Translations under genes and position numbers: made by a program
Notes under the pieces: generated by a model
The model's input: the letters and a program-made list of their open reading frames with translations, nothing else
Databases searched by the model: none
What the model was told of the DNA's origin: nothing
Source: DATBLE01 sp963775695
GTDB taxonomy: Bacteria; Actinomycetota; Thermoleophilia; Gaiellales; Gaiellaceae
DNA length: 64,000 nt
Assembly (NCBI GenBank): GCA_963775695.1
Contig: CAVZJU010000010.1
Location: forward strand, 113,157 to 177,156
Direction: 5' to 3'
Shown: positions 14,046-20,962 of the stretch, piece after piece
Position numbering within the stretch: position 1 is the first letter of the stretch
Layout: each line of letters opens with the position of its first letter

Positions 14046-14974
14046 TCACGATGCGGCAGCGCTTCTACCAGGTCGCCGCCGAGCTCCTCGAGGAGGACCC
14101 GCGGGTCGCCGTCGTCCTCGCCGAGATCGGTGCCGGCGAGCTTCGCCCGCACCCGCGGCTGTTCAACGTGGGGATCCGCGAGCAGCTGATGGTCGGCGTC
14201 GCCGCCGGCCTCGCACTCGAGGGGCTGCGGCCGTTCGTCCACTCGTACGCGCCGTTCCTCGTCGAACGGCCGTTCGAGCAGGTCAAGCTGGATCTCGTCC
14301 ACCAGGGCGTTGGAGCGGTGCTGGTCAGCACGGGCGCGTCCTACGACGGCGCCCGTTCGGGCCGGACCCACCAGGCGCCCGAGGACGTGGCCCTGTTGCG
14401 CGCGCTCCCCGGCTGGACGATCCACGTGCCCGGCCATCCGGACGAGGTCGATCGCTTCGTGCGGCGCGCAGCGGCGGGAGACGACAACGTCTACGTCCGG
14501 CTGTCCGAGGAGGTGAGCTCGGCTGCGGTGGAGGGCGACGGCCTGGTTGTCGTGCGCCCCGGCCGTGCGGGGGCGCCGCTCGTTGTCGCCGTCGGGCCGA
14601 CCCTCGACCAAGTGCTGGCCGCAACCGTCGATCTCGACGCGGCGGTTGCGTACGTGTCGACCGTCCGTCCCTTCGACTCGGCAGGGCTCCGGGCGGCGGC
14701 GCGCGGGACCGACGTCGTCCTCGTCGAGCCCTATCTCGCCGGTACCTCGTCCGCGGAGGTCGCGGCAGCGCTCGCAGACCGTCCTCACCGTCTGCTCGCA
14801 CTCGGTGTTGCCAACGAGGAGATCCGCCGCTACGGCGCCGGGCCGGAGCACCGCGCCCGGCACGGACTCGACGCGGCCGGGATCCGGCGGTCGCTCGCGG
14901 CGTTCCTGGCCGACAGCCCCCACCCTGGGTGGGGGACTGCCCCTCACCCCTTGCCGGCGACGATATCCGCCTGA
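14042..14974 (+). CDS. Transketolase, C-terminal (pyrimidine-binding) subunit
   Basis: 310 residues, GTG start overlapping the upstream stop. Contains the pyrimidine-domain glutamate region (LFNVGIREQLMVGVAAGLALEG), FVHSYAPFLVERPFEQVKLDLVHQ, GRTHQAPEDVALLRALP, and the transketolase C-domain (VEPYLAGTSSAEVAAAL). Together with the preceding gene it makes one active site at the subunit interface. The last ~18 codons run through a GC palindrome (14917-14935) and look unlike the family, as if the original stop was lost near a terminator. Confidence 0.87.
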   Translation: MITMRQRFYQVAAELLEEDPRVAVVLAEIGAGELRPHPRLFNVGIREQLMVGVAAGLALEGLRPFVHSYAPFLVERPFEQVKLDLVHQGVGAVLVSTGASYDGARSGRTHQAPEDVALLRALPGWTIHVPGHPDEVDRFVRRAAAGDDNVYVRLSEEVSSAAVEGDGLVVVRPGRAGAPLVVAVGPTLDQVLAATVDLDAAVAYVSTVRPFDSAGLRAAARGTDVVLVEPYLAGTSSAEVAAALADRPHRLLALGVANEEIRRYGAGPEHRARHGLDAAGIRRSLAAFLADSPHPGWGTAPHPLPATISA

Positions 14975-15083
14975 CGCGCACGCGTCTGTGCCGATTCGGT
15001 GAGAAGTGCGAGCCACCGCGGGCCGGCTGCCCGCGTCGCCTCTGCAGGGGTGCATGATTTAGGCGCGGTTAACTCGACGGGGA

Positions 15084-15360
15084 ATGCTGTCCGTTTCGAT
15101 CGAGGACTATGCGAAGGCGATCTACGTGCTGGAGGAGCGGCACGGCGACCGTCGCGCTGGTCGCCCTCGGCCCCGGCGACCGAGGGCGGTTCGTCCGTGT
15201 CTCCGACAGCGACCCGAAGCTGCTTCGCGAGCTCGCCGAGCTGGGGATCCGGCCCGGCGACGAGCTCGAGGTCGTGGCCGGGGGCGTGCGCGCCGGGTCG
15301 GTCGTGCACCGGCTGCGGCCCGCTCTCGCCCGGTCGATGCGGGTGGAGGTCGAGCCGTGA
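15084..15360 (+). pseudogene. Remnant of a DtxR/MntR-type metal regulator (internal deletion and frameshift)
   Basis: Frame 15084 reads MLSVSIEDYAKAIYVLEERH, the usual opening of DtxR/MntR regulators. Within about 25 codons the reading must shift to the frame ending at 15360, which encodes only the C-terminal SH3/FeoA-like domain (LGPGDRGRFVRVSDSDPKLL...). About 140 residues, including most of the helix-turn-helix and the metal-binding domain, are missing. A short FeoA-like peptide could still be made from ATG 15109, but regulation is surely lost. It overlaps the mntH GTG, showing the ancestral mntR-mntH operon. Confidence 0.75.
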
Positions 15361-16657
15361 ACACCACGCGGTTCGTGGCCGCCCGCGATCTGCTGGGCCG
15401 TGTCCTGCCCGGCGAGGCGGCGACGGTCCGGGCGGCGCAGGAGGCGATCGACGGCCACCGCACGGGGCTACGCGCGCTGTGGCCGTTCCTCGGGCCTGCG
15501 TTCATCGCCTCGGTCGCGTACCTCGACCCGGGCAACTTCGCCACCGACGTCGCCGGAGGGGCCAAGTACGGCTACCTCCTGCTGTGGGCGGTGCTGGCCG
15601 CGAACCTGATGGCGATGCTCGTCCAGACGCTGTCGGCGAAGCTGGGGATCGCCACCGGCCGCAACCTCGCCGAGGTCTGCCGCGACAACCTTTCGCGCCG
15701 AGTCAGCTTCGGGCTCTGGCTCCAGGCCGAGGTGATCGCGATGGCGACGGATCTCGCCGAGGTGCTCGGCGCCGCCCTGGGGCTCAGCCTGCTCTTCTGG
15801 ATCCCGCTCGGGTGGGGGGCGGTGATCGCCGTGGCCGCCGCGTTCGCGATCCTCGCGCTCCAGGCGTTCGGGTTCCGGCAGCTCGAGGCGGTGGTCGCGG
15901 TCTTCGTCGGCGTCATCGTCGTCGCGTTCGCCTTCGAGCTGCTCGCCGTCACGCCGGATCCCGGGAAGATGGCCGACGACCTGTTCTCACCGAGCTTCGA
16001 CGGAGAGGCCCTGCTGATCGCGGTGGGGATCATCGGTGCCACCGTCATGCCCACGTCATCTACCTGCATTCGGCGCTCACGCAGTCGCGCGTGCGCGGGA
16101 AGACCGAGCGCGAGCTCGAGCGCATCCAGCGCTTCGAGCGGATCGACGTGCTGCTGGCGATGTCGATCGCCGGCCTGGTCAATCTCTCGATGCTGGCGAT
16201 CTTCGCCGCCCGCTTCTTCGGAACCGATGCGGAGTCGATCGAGGATGCCTTCCACGGACTGCACGCCGATCCCGGCCGCTGGGCCGCCGTGCTGCTCGGC
16301 GTCGCCCTGCTCGCATCCGGCCTCTCGTCGTCGTCGGTCGGCACTTTGGCGGGACAGGTCGTGATGCAGGGCTTCGTCCAGCGGCAGATCCCGCTGTTCG
16401 CCCGGCGCGCGATCACCGCGGCGCCGGCCCTGATCGTGGCGTTCGTCGGCGTCGAGCCGACCCGCGCGCTGGTGCTCAGCCAGGTCGTCCTCTCGTTCGG
16501 CATCCCGTTCGCGCTGATCCCGCTCGTGCTGTTCACGAGCAGCCGACGCGTAATGGGCGGCCTCGTGAACAACCGGCCGACGACGGTGGCCGCGTGGGCG
16601 ATCGCGGTCGTGATCAGCTCGTTGAACGTGTTCCTGCTGGTCGAGACCTTCCGCTGA
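15357..16657 (+). pseudogene. mntH: NRAMP manganese/divalent metal transporter with one-base frameshift
   Basis: GTG 15357 opens an NRAMP protein with the TM1 motif YLDPGNFATD and successive membrane spans. At 16050-16052 the run CCC (ATGCCCACG) breaks the conserved MPH motif; one extra C would give MPHVIYLHSALTQSRV and restore the frame through to 16657, yielding about 433 residues with no other lesion. The frame moves from that of 15357 to that ending at 16657. A sequencing error in a C run and a genuine recent mutation are both possible. MntH imports Mn2+ with protons. Confidence 0.85.
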
Positions 16658-16667
16658 CCGACGCGGC

Positions 16668-17555
16668 CTACGGCTGGATCGAGGCGGGGTCGACCACCTC
16701 GAGATCCGAGCCCTTCACGCGGCCGAGCGTGTGCAGGTCGTCGTTCGACCAGCCGGGGTCGGGAGCCCCGCTGATGTACCAGCTGGAGCCGTTGTCGGCG
16801 ACCATCATCCCGTAGCGCTTCAGCGCGGTCAGCACGACGCGCGCCTGAGGCGGGAAGCCGCTCGTGTCGAAGCTGGCCTTGAGCCGGAGCCGAAGTCCCA
16901 TCGCCGGCAGGTTCGGATCGGTCAGCGAGCTGGCGAAGTGCCGGGCCGGGTAGACGTAGGCTTTCCGCGACCGCTGCACCGTGAACCGGAGCGCATGGTC
17001 GATCGAGCCGGAGGCTGCCTCGTCGTAGCGGGCCAGGCCGGGGAGGATGGGGAGGCCGGCGGCGTCGGCCGACGTCCAGCCGTCCGGCCGCAACGCGTTC
17101 GAGCTGAGGTCCCAGATCGCTCCGGACCCGGCCTTCCTGCCCTTGAGCGCGAACAGCTCGTAGAGCTTGCAGGTGCCGGTGTCGACGATCAGGGCGTGGC
17201 GGTCGCCGCCATGTTCGACGTGGACCTTCTTCGGGATTGGATATGGACCCGGGTCGCTCTCGTCGGCGTACTGGAACTTGAGTTTCGTCCATTTCCTGAT
17301 CGTCGCCCCGTCGACGACGTCGTACGGAATCCCGATCGGCCCGCCCGCCCACTTGCCCGAGCCGAAGTCCGGGTGCAGGCCGACGCCGGCGCCGATGGAG
17401 GCGGTGATCGCGTCGGAGTTCGACGCGACCGGGAGCGAGTCGACGCGCAGGTTCCAGGGGTTGTCCGCCGGGAACATCGCGCAGCCCGCCAGCCGAGGGG
17501 CGTGGGCGGCGCCGCCCAGCGCCAGCACCGCCACTCCGATCGAGAGCGCCTTCAC
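16668..17555 (-). CDS. Secreted protein of unknown function (NPWN family-like)
   Basis: 295 residues, GTG 17555 preceded by CCTGGAGGAG and overlapping the NUDIX stop. Residues 1-25 are a signal peptide (VKALSIGVAVLALGGAAHA). The mature part carries FPADNPWNLRVD, a glycine-rich GLHPDFGSGKWAGGPIGIPY segment, HALIVDTGTCKLYELF and YVYPARHFASS. I have seen this arrangement in secreted actinobacterial proteins of unknown role, with a compact beta-rich fold likely. No catalytic motif is evident. Translation is coupled to the NUDIX gene. Confidence 0.7.
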   Translation of the reverse strand: MKALSIGVAVLALGGAAHAPRLAGCAMFPADNPWNLRVDSLPVASNSDAITASIGAGVGLHPDFGSGKWAGGPIGIPYDVVDGATIRKWTKLKFQYADESDPGPYPIPKKVHVEHGGDRHALIVDTGTCKLYELFALKGRKAGSGAIWDLSSNALRPDGWTSADAAGLPILPGLARYDEAASGSIDHALRFTVQRSRKAYVYPARHFASSLTDPNLPAMGLRLRLKASFDTSGFPPQARVVLTALKRYGMMVADNGSSWYISGAPDPGWSNDDLHTLGRVKGSDLEVVDPASIQP

Positions 17556-17959
17556 AGCTCCTCCAGGAGGGGGTCGGTCCGGTTGAACAGCATCAGGTCG
17601 CTGTGGACATGCTCCCACCGGAAGCGGAAGACCAGCCCTGCATCGTCGCCGTCGCCGTGGACCACGTGTTCCCAGGTATCGGCCGACTCGTGGCTCGCGG
17701 AACGTACCTCGAAGGCATGATTCTCGTACTTCGACGGCCACGGAGGCCGTCGGAGCTCCCGCACGACGACGCCGTCTTCGATGCCGGCCTCCTCGTGCAG
17801 CTCGCGCAGGAGGCACTGCTCGAGCGTCTCGCCGGAATCGAGGCGGCCTGCCGGAACCTGCGTCCCGACAGCCGGATCGTCCCGGTGGTCGAAGACGAGC
17901 AGCTCCTTCACGCCGTCCCGCTCGCGCGTGACGTACGCGAGGACGCGCTGTCGCCTCAC
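17552..17959 (-). CDS. NUDIX hydrolase
   Basis: 135 residues from GTG 17959 (RRQRVLAYVTRER). A complete NUDIX box is present: GRLDSGETLEQCLLRELHEEAGI (G-x5-E-x7-RELxEExG). It should hydrolyse a nucleoside diphosphate linked to another moiety using Mg2+; the substrate is open. The frame continues upstream to 18046, but that part is proline/histidine-rich, crosses a G-rich tract and appears to belong to a decayed HIT-like gene, so I exclude it. The stop overlaps the next start (GTGA). Confidence 0.82.
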   Translation of the reverse strand: MRRQRVLAYVTRERDGVKELLVFDHRDDPAVGTQVPAGRLDSGETLEQCLLRELHEEAGIEDGVVVRELRRPPWPSKYENHAFEVRSASHESADTWEHVVHGDGDDAGLVFRFRWEHVHSDLMLFNRTDPLLEEL

Positions 17960-18019
17960 GGCTGGGACGGGGCGAGGCGTAGAGTGGGGTGGGGGGGGGT
18001 GTGTGGCGAAGCTGTGGCG

Positions 18020-18270
18020 TGAACGGTCGTGCGGCGGGATGAACAAGTGCAGGTGCTGGCGAGCGGGGGACGCGCCACTCGCGCTCGAGCGCTCTGACCA
18101 TTCGGGGAATCGGGAGAGGTCGTGTCGAGATCGCCGGGTGAGCGACGTGTAAGCGGCTGAGGATCAGTACGAGCGGGAGGCCGCTCGGCTCGAGCGCGCG
18201 CAGGCGCCAGCGCTCGTTCGTCCAGCAGAACTCGCGTCGTCCGCCATACACGCGTGGCAGTCGGCACCAC
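18020..18270 (-). pseudogene. Relic of a HIT-like (nucleotide hydrolase/transferase) gene
   Basis: On the minus strand one frame reads FCWTNERWRLRALEPSGLPL (about 18160-18240), and further on another frame reads QHLHLFIPPHDR. Both resemble segments of HIT-like proteins of actinobacteria, but the stretch between needs several frame changes and is not readable as one protein. I treat it as a decayed gene. Bases 17960-18446 hold nothing else I can support. Confidence 0.3.
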
Positions 18271-18446
18271 CCTCCCCGTGGAGCGGTTCTCGCGATCGGC
18301 CGGCGGCTGTAGCGGCCGCGGCCGCATCTCCCCGTCAAACGGGAACGTGTCCCACATCTCGACCGCGGCATCCGCAGCGCGCCGCCGGCTCGGGTGTAGA
18401 GCTGTCGGGAGTCTCGGGCACCGCGGACCCGATCCAACGTCGCCGC

Positions 18447-18754
18447 GTGGAGTGGCCGGCGTCGTTCTACGCGATGAGGCGCGGCGAAGGCTGTCCGCTT
18501 TGCCCGGACGGAGGCCGGAACAACGGCCACGGCGTGCGCTTCTACGCAGGCGAGCGACTGGATGCATACCTGCAGCGCAAGAGCGTGCAGCGCGGATACA
18601 CCGTCGCGGTGTGGCGCGGGCGACACGTCGCCGAGCCCACCGAGCTCGACGCGGAGGAGGCCGCAGGCGGTGGCGTGAGCTGGTCGAGGTCGGTCGAGCC
18701 ATCGAGCGCCATTTCGAGCCGGTCAAGCTGAACTACGAACTGCTGGGCAACTAA
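18447..18754 (+). pseudogene. Truncated, frameshifted HIT-domain gene
   Basis: GTG 18447 starts MEWPASFYAMRRGEGCPLCP, then GVRFYAGERLDAYLQRKSVQ and VAVWRGRHVAEPTELDAEEA, all typical of an actinobacterial HIT protein. Near 18665-18675 the frame must shift to read WRELVEVGRAIERHFEPVKL, after which NYELLGN is followed at once by TAA. The histidine triad (HxHxH) that should come next is absent. The remnant lacks the nucleophilic His, so it cannot be active. It may be real decay or poor-quality sequence, given the odd tract that follows. Confidence 0.75.
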
Positions 18755-18755
18755 G

Positions 18756-18845
18756 TCAAGCAAATGCAAGAAAATGAAGAGCGATAAGAAGAAGAAAGGA
18801 GGAGGGATGGGAGGCGGAGAAGAAGGGGAGGAGGAGGAGAGCGTG
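18756..18845. other. Purine-rich low-complexity tract
   Basis: About 90 bases that are almost only A and G (repeated AAGAAG, GGAGGAGGG and GAGGAGGAGGAG units), beginning right after the truncated HIT gene and ending before the glycosylase gene. Composition is unlike anything else in the window. No gene or structure is evident. Confidence 0.7.
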
Positions 18846-18867
18846 CGACCTCGCGCCTGCTCTCTGC

Positions 18868-19419
18868 CTAGGCCTTCGCTCTCAGCGACGCCTTGTACGC
18901 GCGCTTGGCCGTCTGGTAGCGCTCCAGGGCCTCGGCCGAGTCGACGTCGCCGAGCGTGGGGTGGTCCGGCACGAGGTCTCGCGCGGCCTCGACCCCGAAC
19001 CGCTTGGCCAGCACGGACCCGAACGCCTTCACCTTCATCTCGCCGAAGCCGGGCAGCTCCTCGATCCGGCTGCGCAGCTCGGCGGAGTCCCTCGCCTCGG
19101 TCCAGAGCCGCTCCGCCCTGCCGCCGTAGCGCTCCTCCACCACGGCCGCGAGCTCCTGCACCCGGCGGGCCATGTTCCCGGGGAAGCGGTGGATCGCCGG
19201 CTTCTCCCGGAACGCGGCCTCGAGCCTCGCCGGATCGGTCGTCGCGATGCGGCCCGGATCGAGCGTGCCGAGCCGCTGCTTCAGCTTCAGCGGGCCCGTG
19301 AACGCCGTCGGAACGGGCACCTGCTGGTCGAGCGCGAAGCCGATCAGCAGCGCCATCGGCTCGTCGGCCAGGAGCCGGTCGGCCTCCTCGTTCTCGGTGA
19401 AGTGGAGACGATCGGGCAT
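18868..19419 (-). CDS. HhH-GPD family base-excision DNA repair protein
   Basis: 183 residues from ATG 19419 (MPDRLHFTENEEADRLLADEP). All-helical glycosylase fold with the helix-hairpin-helix ELPGFGEMKVKAFGSVLAKRFGV near residues 122-145. It matches the short uncharacterised actinobacterial HhH-GPD group rather than Nth or MutY; the iron-sulfur cysteines are absent. It presumably removes a damaged base, lesion unknown. Upstream frame (to 19665) is rejected because MPDRLHF is the family start. DNA repair genes lhr and nei lie within 8 kb. Confidence 0.8.
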   Translation of the reverse strand: MPDRLHFTENEEADRLLADEPMALLIGFALDQQVPVPTAFTGPLKLKQRLGTLDPGRIATTDPARLEAAFREKPAIHRFPGNMARRVQELAAVVEERYGGRAERLWTEARDSAELRSRIEELPGFGEMKVKAFGSVLAKRFGVEAARDLVPDHPTLGDVDSAEALERYQTAKRAYKASLRAKA

Positions 19420-19469
19420 ACCCCTGATCCTAGATAACCTCGAACCGTCCATCGAGGAAGGGGGGAACG

Positions 19470-20483
19470 TTGAAGGGGCGTATCGCACTCGCCGTACTGC
19501 TCGCGGCCGCTGTCGCCGTGCTCGCCGGGGTGGCGAGCGGCAAGGGCCCGTCGGGCTCGTCGACGGGCACCGGCACCGTGTTCCTGCCGAATCCGGTCGC
19601 CGACCTGCAGAACCAGTCGCTGACCGACCAGAAGGACGCCGACTACGCGGCGCTCCAGCCGGCATACCACACGGTCACGCTCACCGACCTCGACGGCAGC
19701 GGCACGCTGACCGGACGGTGGGCCCAGATCGTCAGCGAGACGGGCGTTCCGGCCCGCTCGAGCACGAACACCTTCACCTACCACCGCAACGACGACCGCT
19801 TCGAACAGGTGATGGCCTACTACTGGATCACGCAGGCGCAGCTGTACATCCAGAGCCTGGGCTTCGGAACCGGCCTCTACCGGCCTGTGAACATGCAGTC
19901 CCAGCGCGTGCGGATCAACCAGTGGGGCCAGGACAACTCCTTCGCCACCGATCACCCGAAGGACGAGCTGCGCTTCGGCAAGGGCGGGGTGGACGACGCC
20001 GAGGATGCCGAGGTGATCCTCCACGAGTACGGCCACGCCATCCACTTCTCGCAGAACTTCTCGTTCGCGAGCGAGGAGGCCGGCGCGATCAGCGAGGGCT
20101 TCGGCGACTACTGGGCCGCCGACGTCTCCAACATCGTCGCGCCCACCCCCGACCCGGAGTGCGTAGCCGACTGGGACTCGACGTCGTACACGTCCACGAC
20201 GCCGCACTGTCTGCGGCGCGTCGACACGAACCTGCACTACCCGGGCGACCTGAACGGCGAGGTGCACCACGACGGGCAGATCTGGTCGCGGGCGCTCTGG
20301 GACATCCGCAGCACGCTCGGCCACGGCGTGGCCGACACGATCATCCTCAACGGACAGTTCGACTTCCCGGGGACGACGATGACTGCGCTCGCGCAAAGCA
20401 CGGTGGCCGCCGCGCAGTCGCTCTACGGGACGAGCGCGGCGAACGCCGTCACCGCCGCGTTCGAGGCCCGCGGGATCCTCTAG
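19470..20483 (+). CDS. Secreted zinc metalloprotease (gluzincin, M4/M36-like)
   Basis: 337 residues, TTG start with AGGAAGGGGGG upstream. Signal peptide residues 1-24 (ALAVLLAAAVAVLAGVASG). The zinc site is HEYGH at 185-189 with a third ligand E209 in SEGFGDYWA, the arrangement of thermolysin/fungalysin-type enzymes; a downstream HHDGQIWSRALWDI stretch fits their catalytic His region. It lacks the usual long propeptide, so it is small for M36. Likely an extracellular peptidase. It converges with the next minus-strand gene, overlapping by 4 bp. Confidence 0.8.
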   Translation: MKGRIALAVLLAAAVAVLAGVASGKGPSGSSTGTGTVFLPNPVADLQNQSLTDQKDADYAALQPAYHTVTLTDLDGSGTLTGRWAQIVSETGVPARSSTNTFTYHRNDDRFEQVMAYYWITQAQLYIQSLGFGTGLYRPVNMQSQRVRINQWGQDNSFATDHPKDELRFGKGGVDDAEDAEVILHEYGHAIHFSQNFSFASEEAGAISEGFGDYWAADVSNIVAPTPDPECVADWDSTSYTSTTPHCLRRVDTNLHYPGDLNGEVHHDGQIWSRALWDIRSTLGHGVADTIILNGQFDFPGTTMTALAQSTVAAAQSLYGTSAANAVTAAFEARGIL

Positions 20484-20896
20484 CGAGAGAAGGTGCGCGG
20501 GCGGAGGTCGCGCCCGCGCACCTTCCGCACGACGTCGAGCCGAAGGCCTCGCCGGACCCGGAGCAGATGCGCGGTCTCGCCTTCGGGCCCGGCCACGTCG
20601 ACGGCGATCTCGGGCCGCGCCAGCCCGTCGCGCGCGCCCGCCCGCAGCCAGCGAACCCGCGATCCCGCCAGTTCGCGCAGCTTGACGATCCGCGGCGGGT
20701 CGAAGCGCGAGTCGACGACGTTGACGGTCACCGTGTGCGAGGTCGTATCGCGGTTGACGACGATCCCCTCGACGACGGGCGTGCCGAGCACGTCGGCCGC
20801 CCGCCAGGTGACGATCGGACCGGGAACGCCGGCGCGCTGGATCCAGGCCGGCGGCTGGGCGACGATGAGCGCCAGGGCGGCGGCGAGGAGGGGCAT
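20480..20896 (-). CDS. Small secreted protein of unknown function
   Basis: 138 residues. A short hydrophobic N-terminus (MPLLAAALALIVAQPPAWIQ) looks like a signal peptide; the rest is predicted beta-rich (VEGIVVNRDTTSHTVTVNVVDSRF), consistent with an Ig-like or NEAT-like sandwich, then an arginine-rich tail. No catalytic motif. Its start is 67 bp from the lhr start on the opposite strand and lies next to the LexA box, so it might share SOS control. Confidence 0.6.
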   Translation of the reverse strand: MPLLAAALALIVAQPPAWIQRAGVPGPIVTWRAADVLGTPVVEGIVVNRDTTSHTVTVNVVDSRFDPPRIVKLRELAGSRVRWLRAGARDGLARPEIAVDVAGPEGETAHLLRVRRGLRLDVVRKVRGRDLRPRTFSR

Positions 20897-20920
20897 GCGG
20901 CGATCCTACGTCGGCCGAAA

Positions 20921-20934
20921 CGAACACTTGTTCG
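20921..20934. promoter_or_regulatory. LexA (SOS) box upstream of lhr
   Basis: CGAACACTTGTTCG fits the actinobacterial LexA site CGAAC-N4-GTTCG with both half-sites perfect. It lies 28 bp before the lhr ATG and 24 bp from the divergent gene start, where promoter overlap would allow repression. No other intergenic match was found. Confidence 0.75.
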
Positions 20935-20962
20935 TATGGGTTGCAGGAGATACCCTGGGACG

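Noticed and set aside
14263..14276. CGAACGGCCGTTCG, a match to the LexA consensus
   Set aside because: It lies inside the transketolase C-terminal gene, far from any promoter, and the codons fully explain it.
14917..14935. CCCCCACCC/GGGTGGGGG palindrome as a terminator
   Set aside because: It lies within the current transketolase reading frame with only a one-base centre and no T run; noted only as a possible sign of a lost stop codon.
15109..15360. Stand-alone FeoA-like small gene
   Set aside because: Its first codons are out of frame with, and overlap, the MntR start, so it is better read as the tail of a broken mntR; kept as pseudogene.
19172..20962. Upstream extension of the lhr frame
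   Set aside because: It crosses the metalloprotease gene and the LexA box; the helicase start MSALDLF is at 20963.
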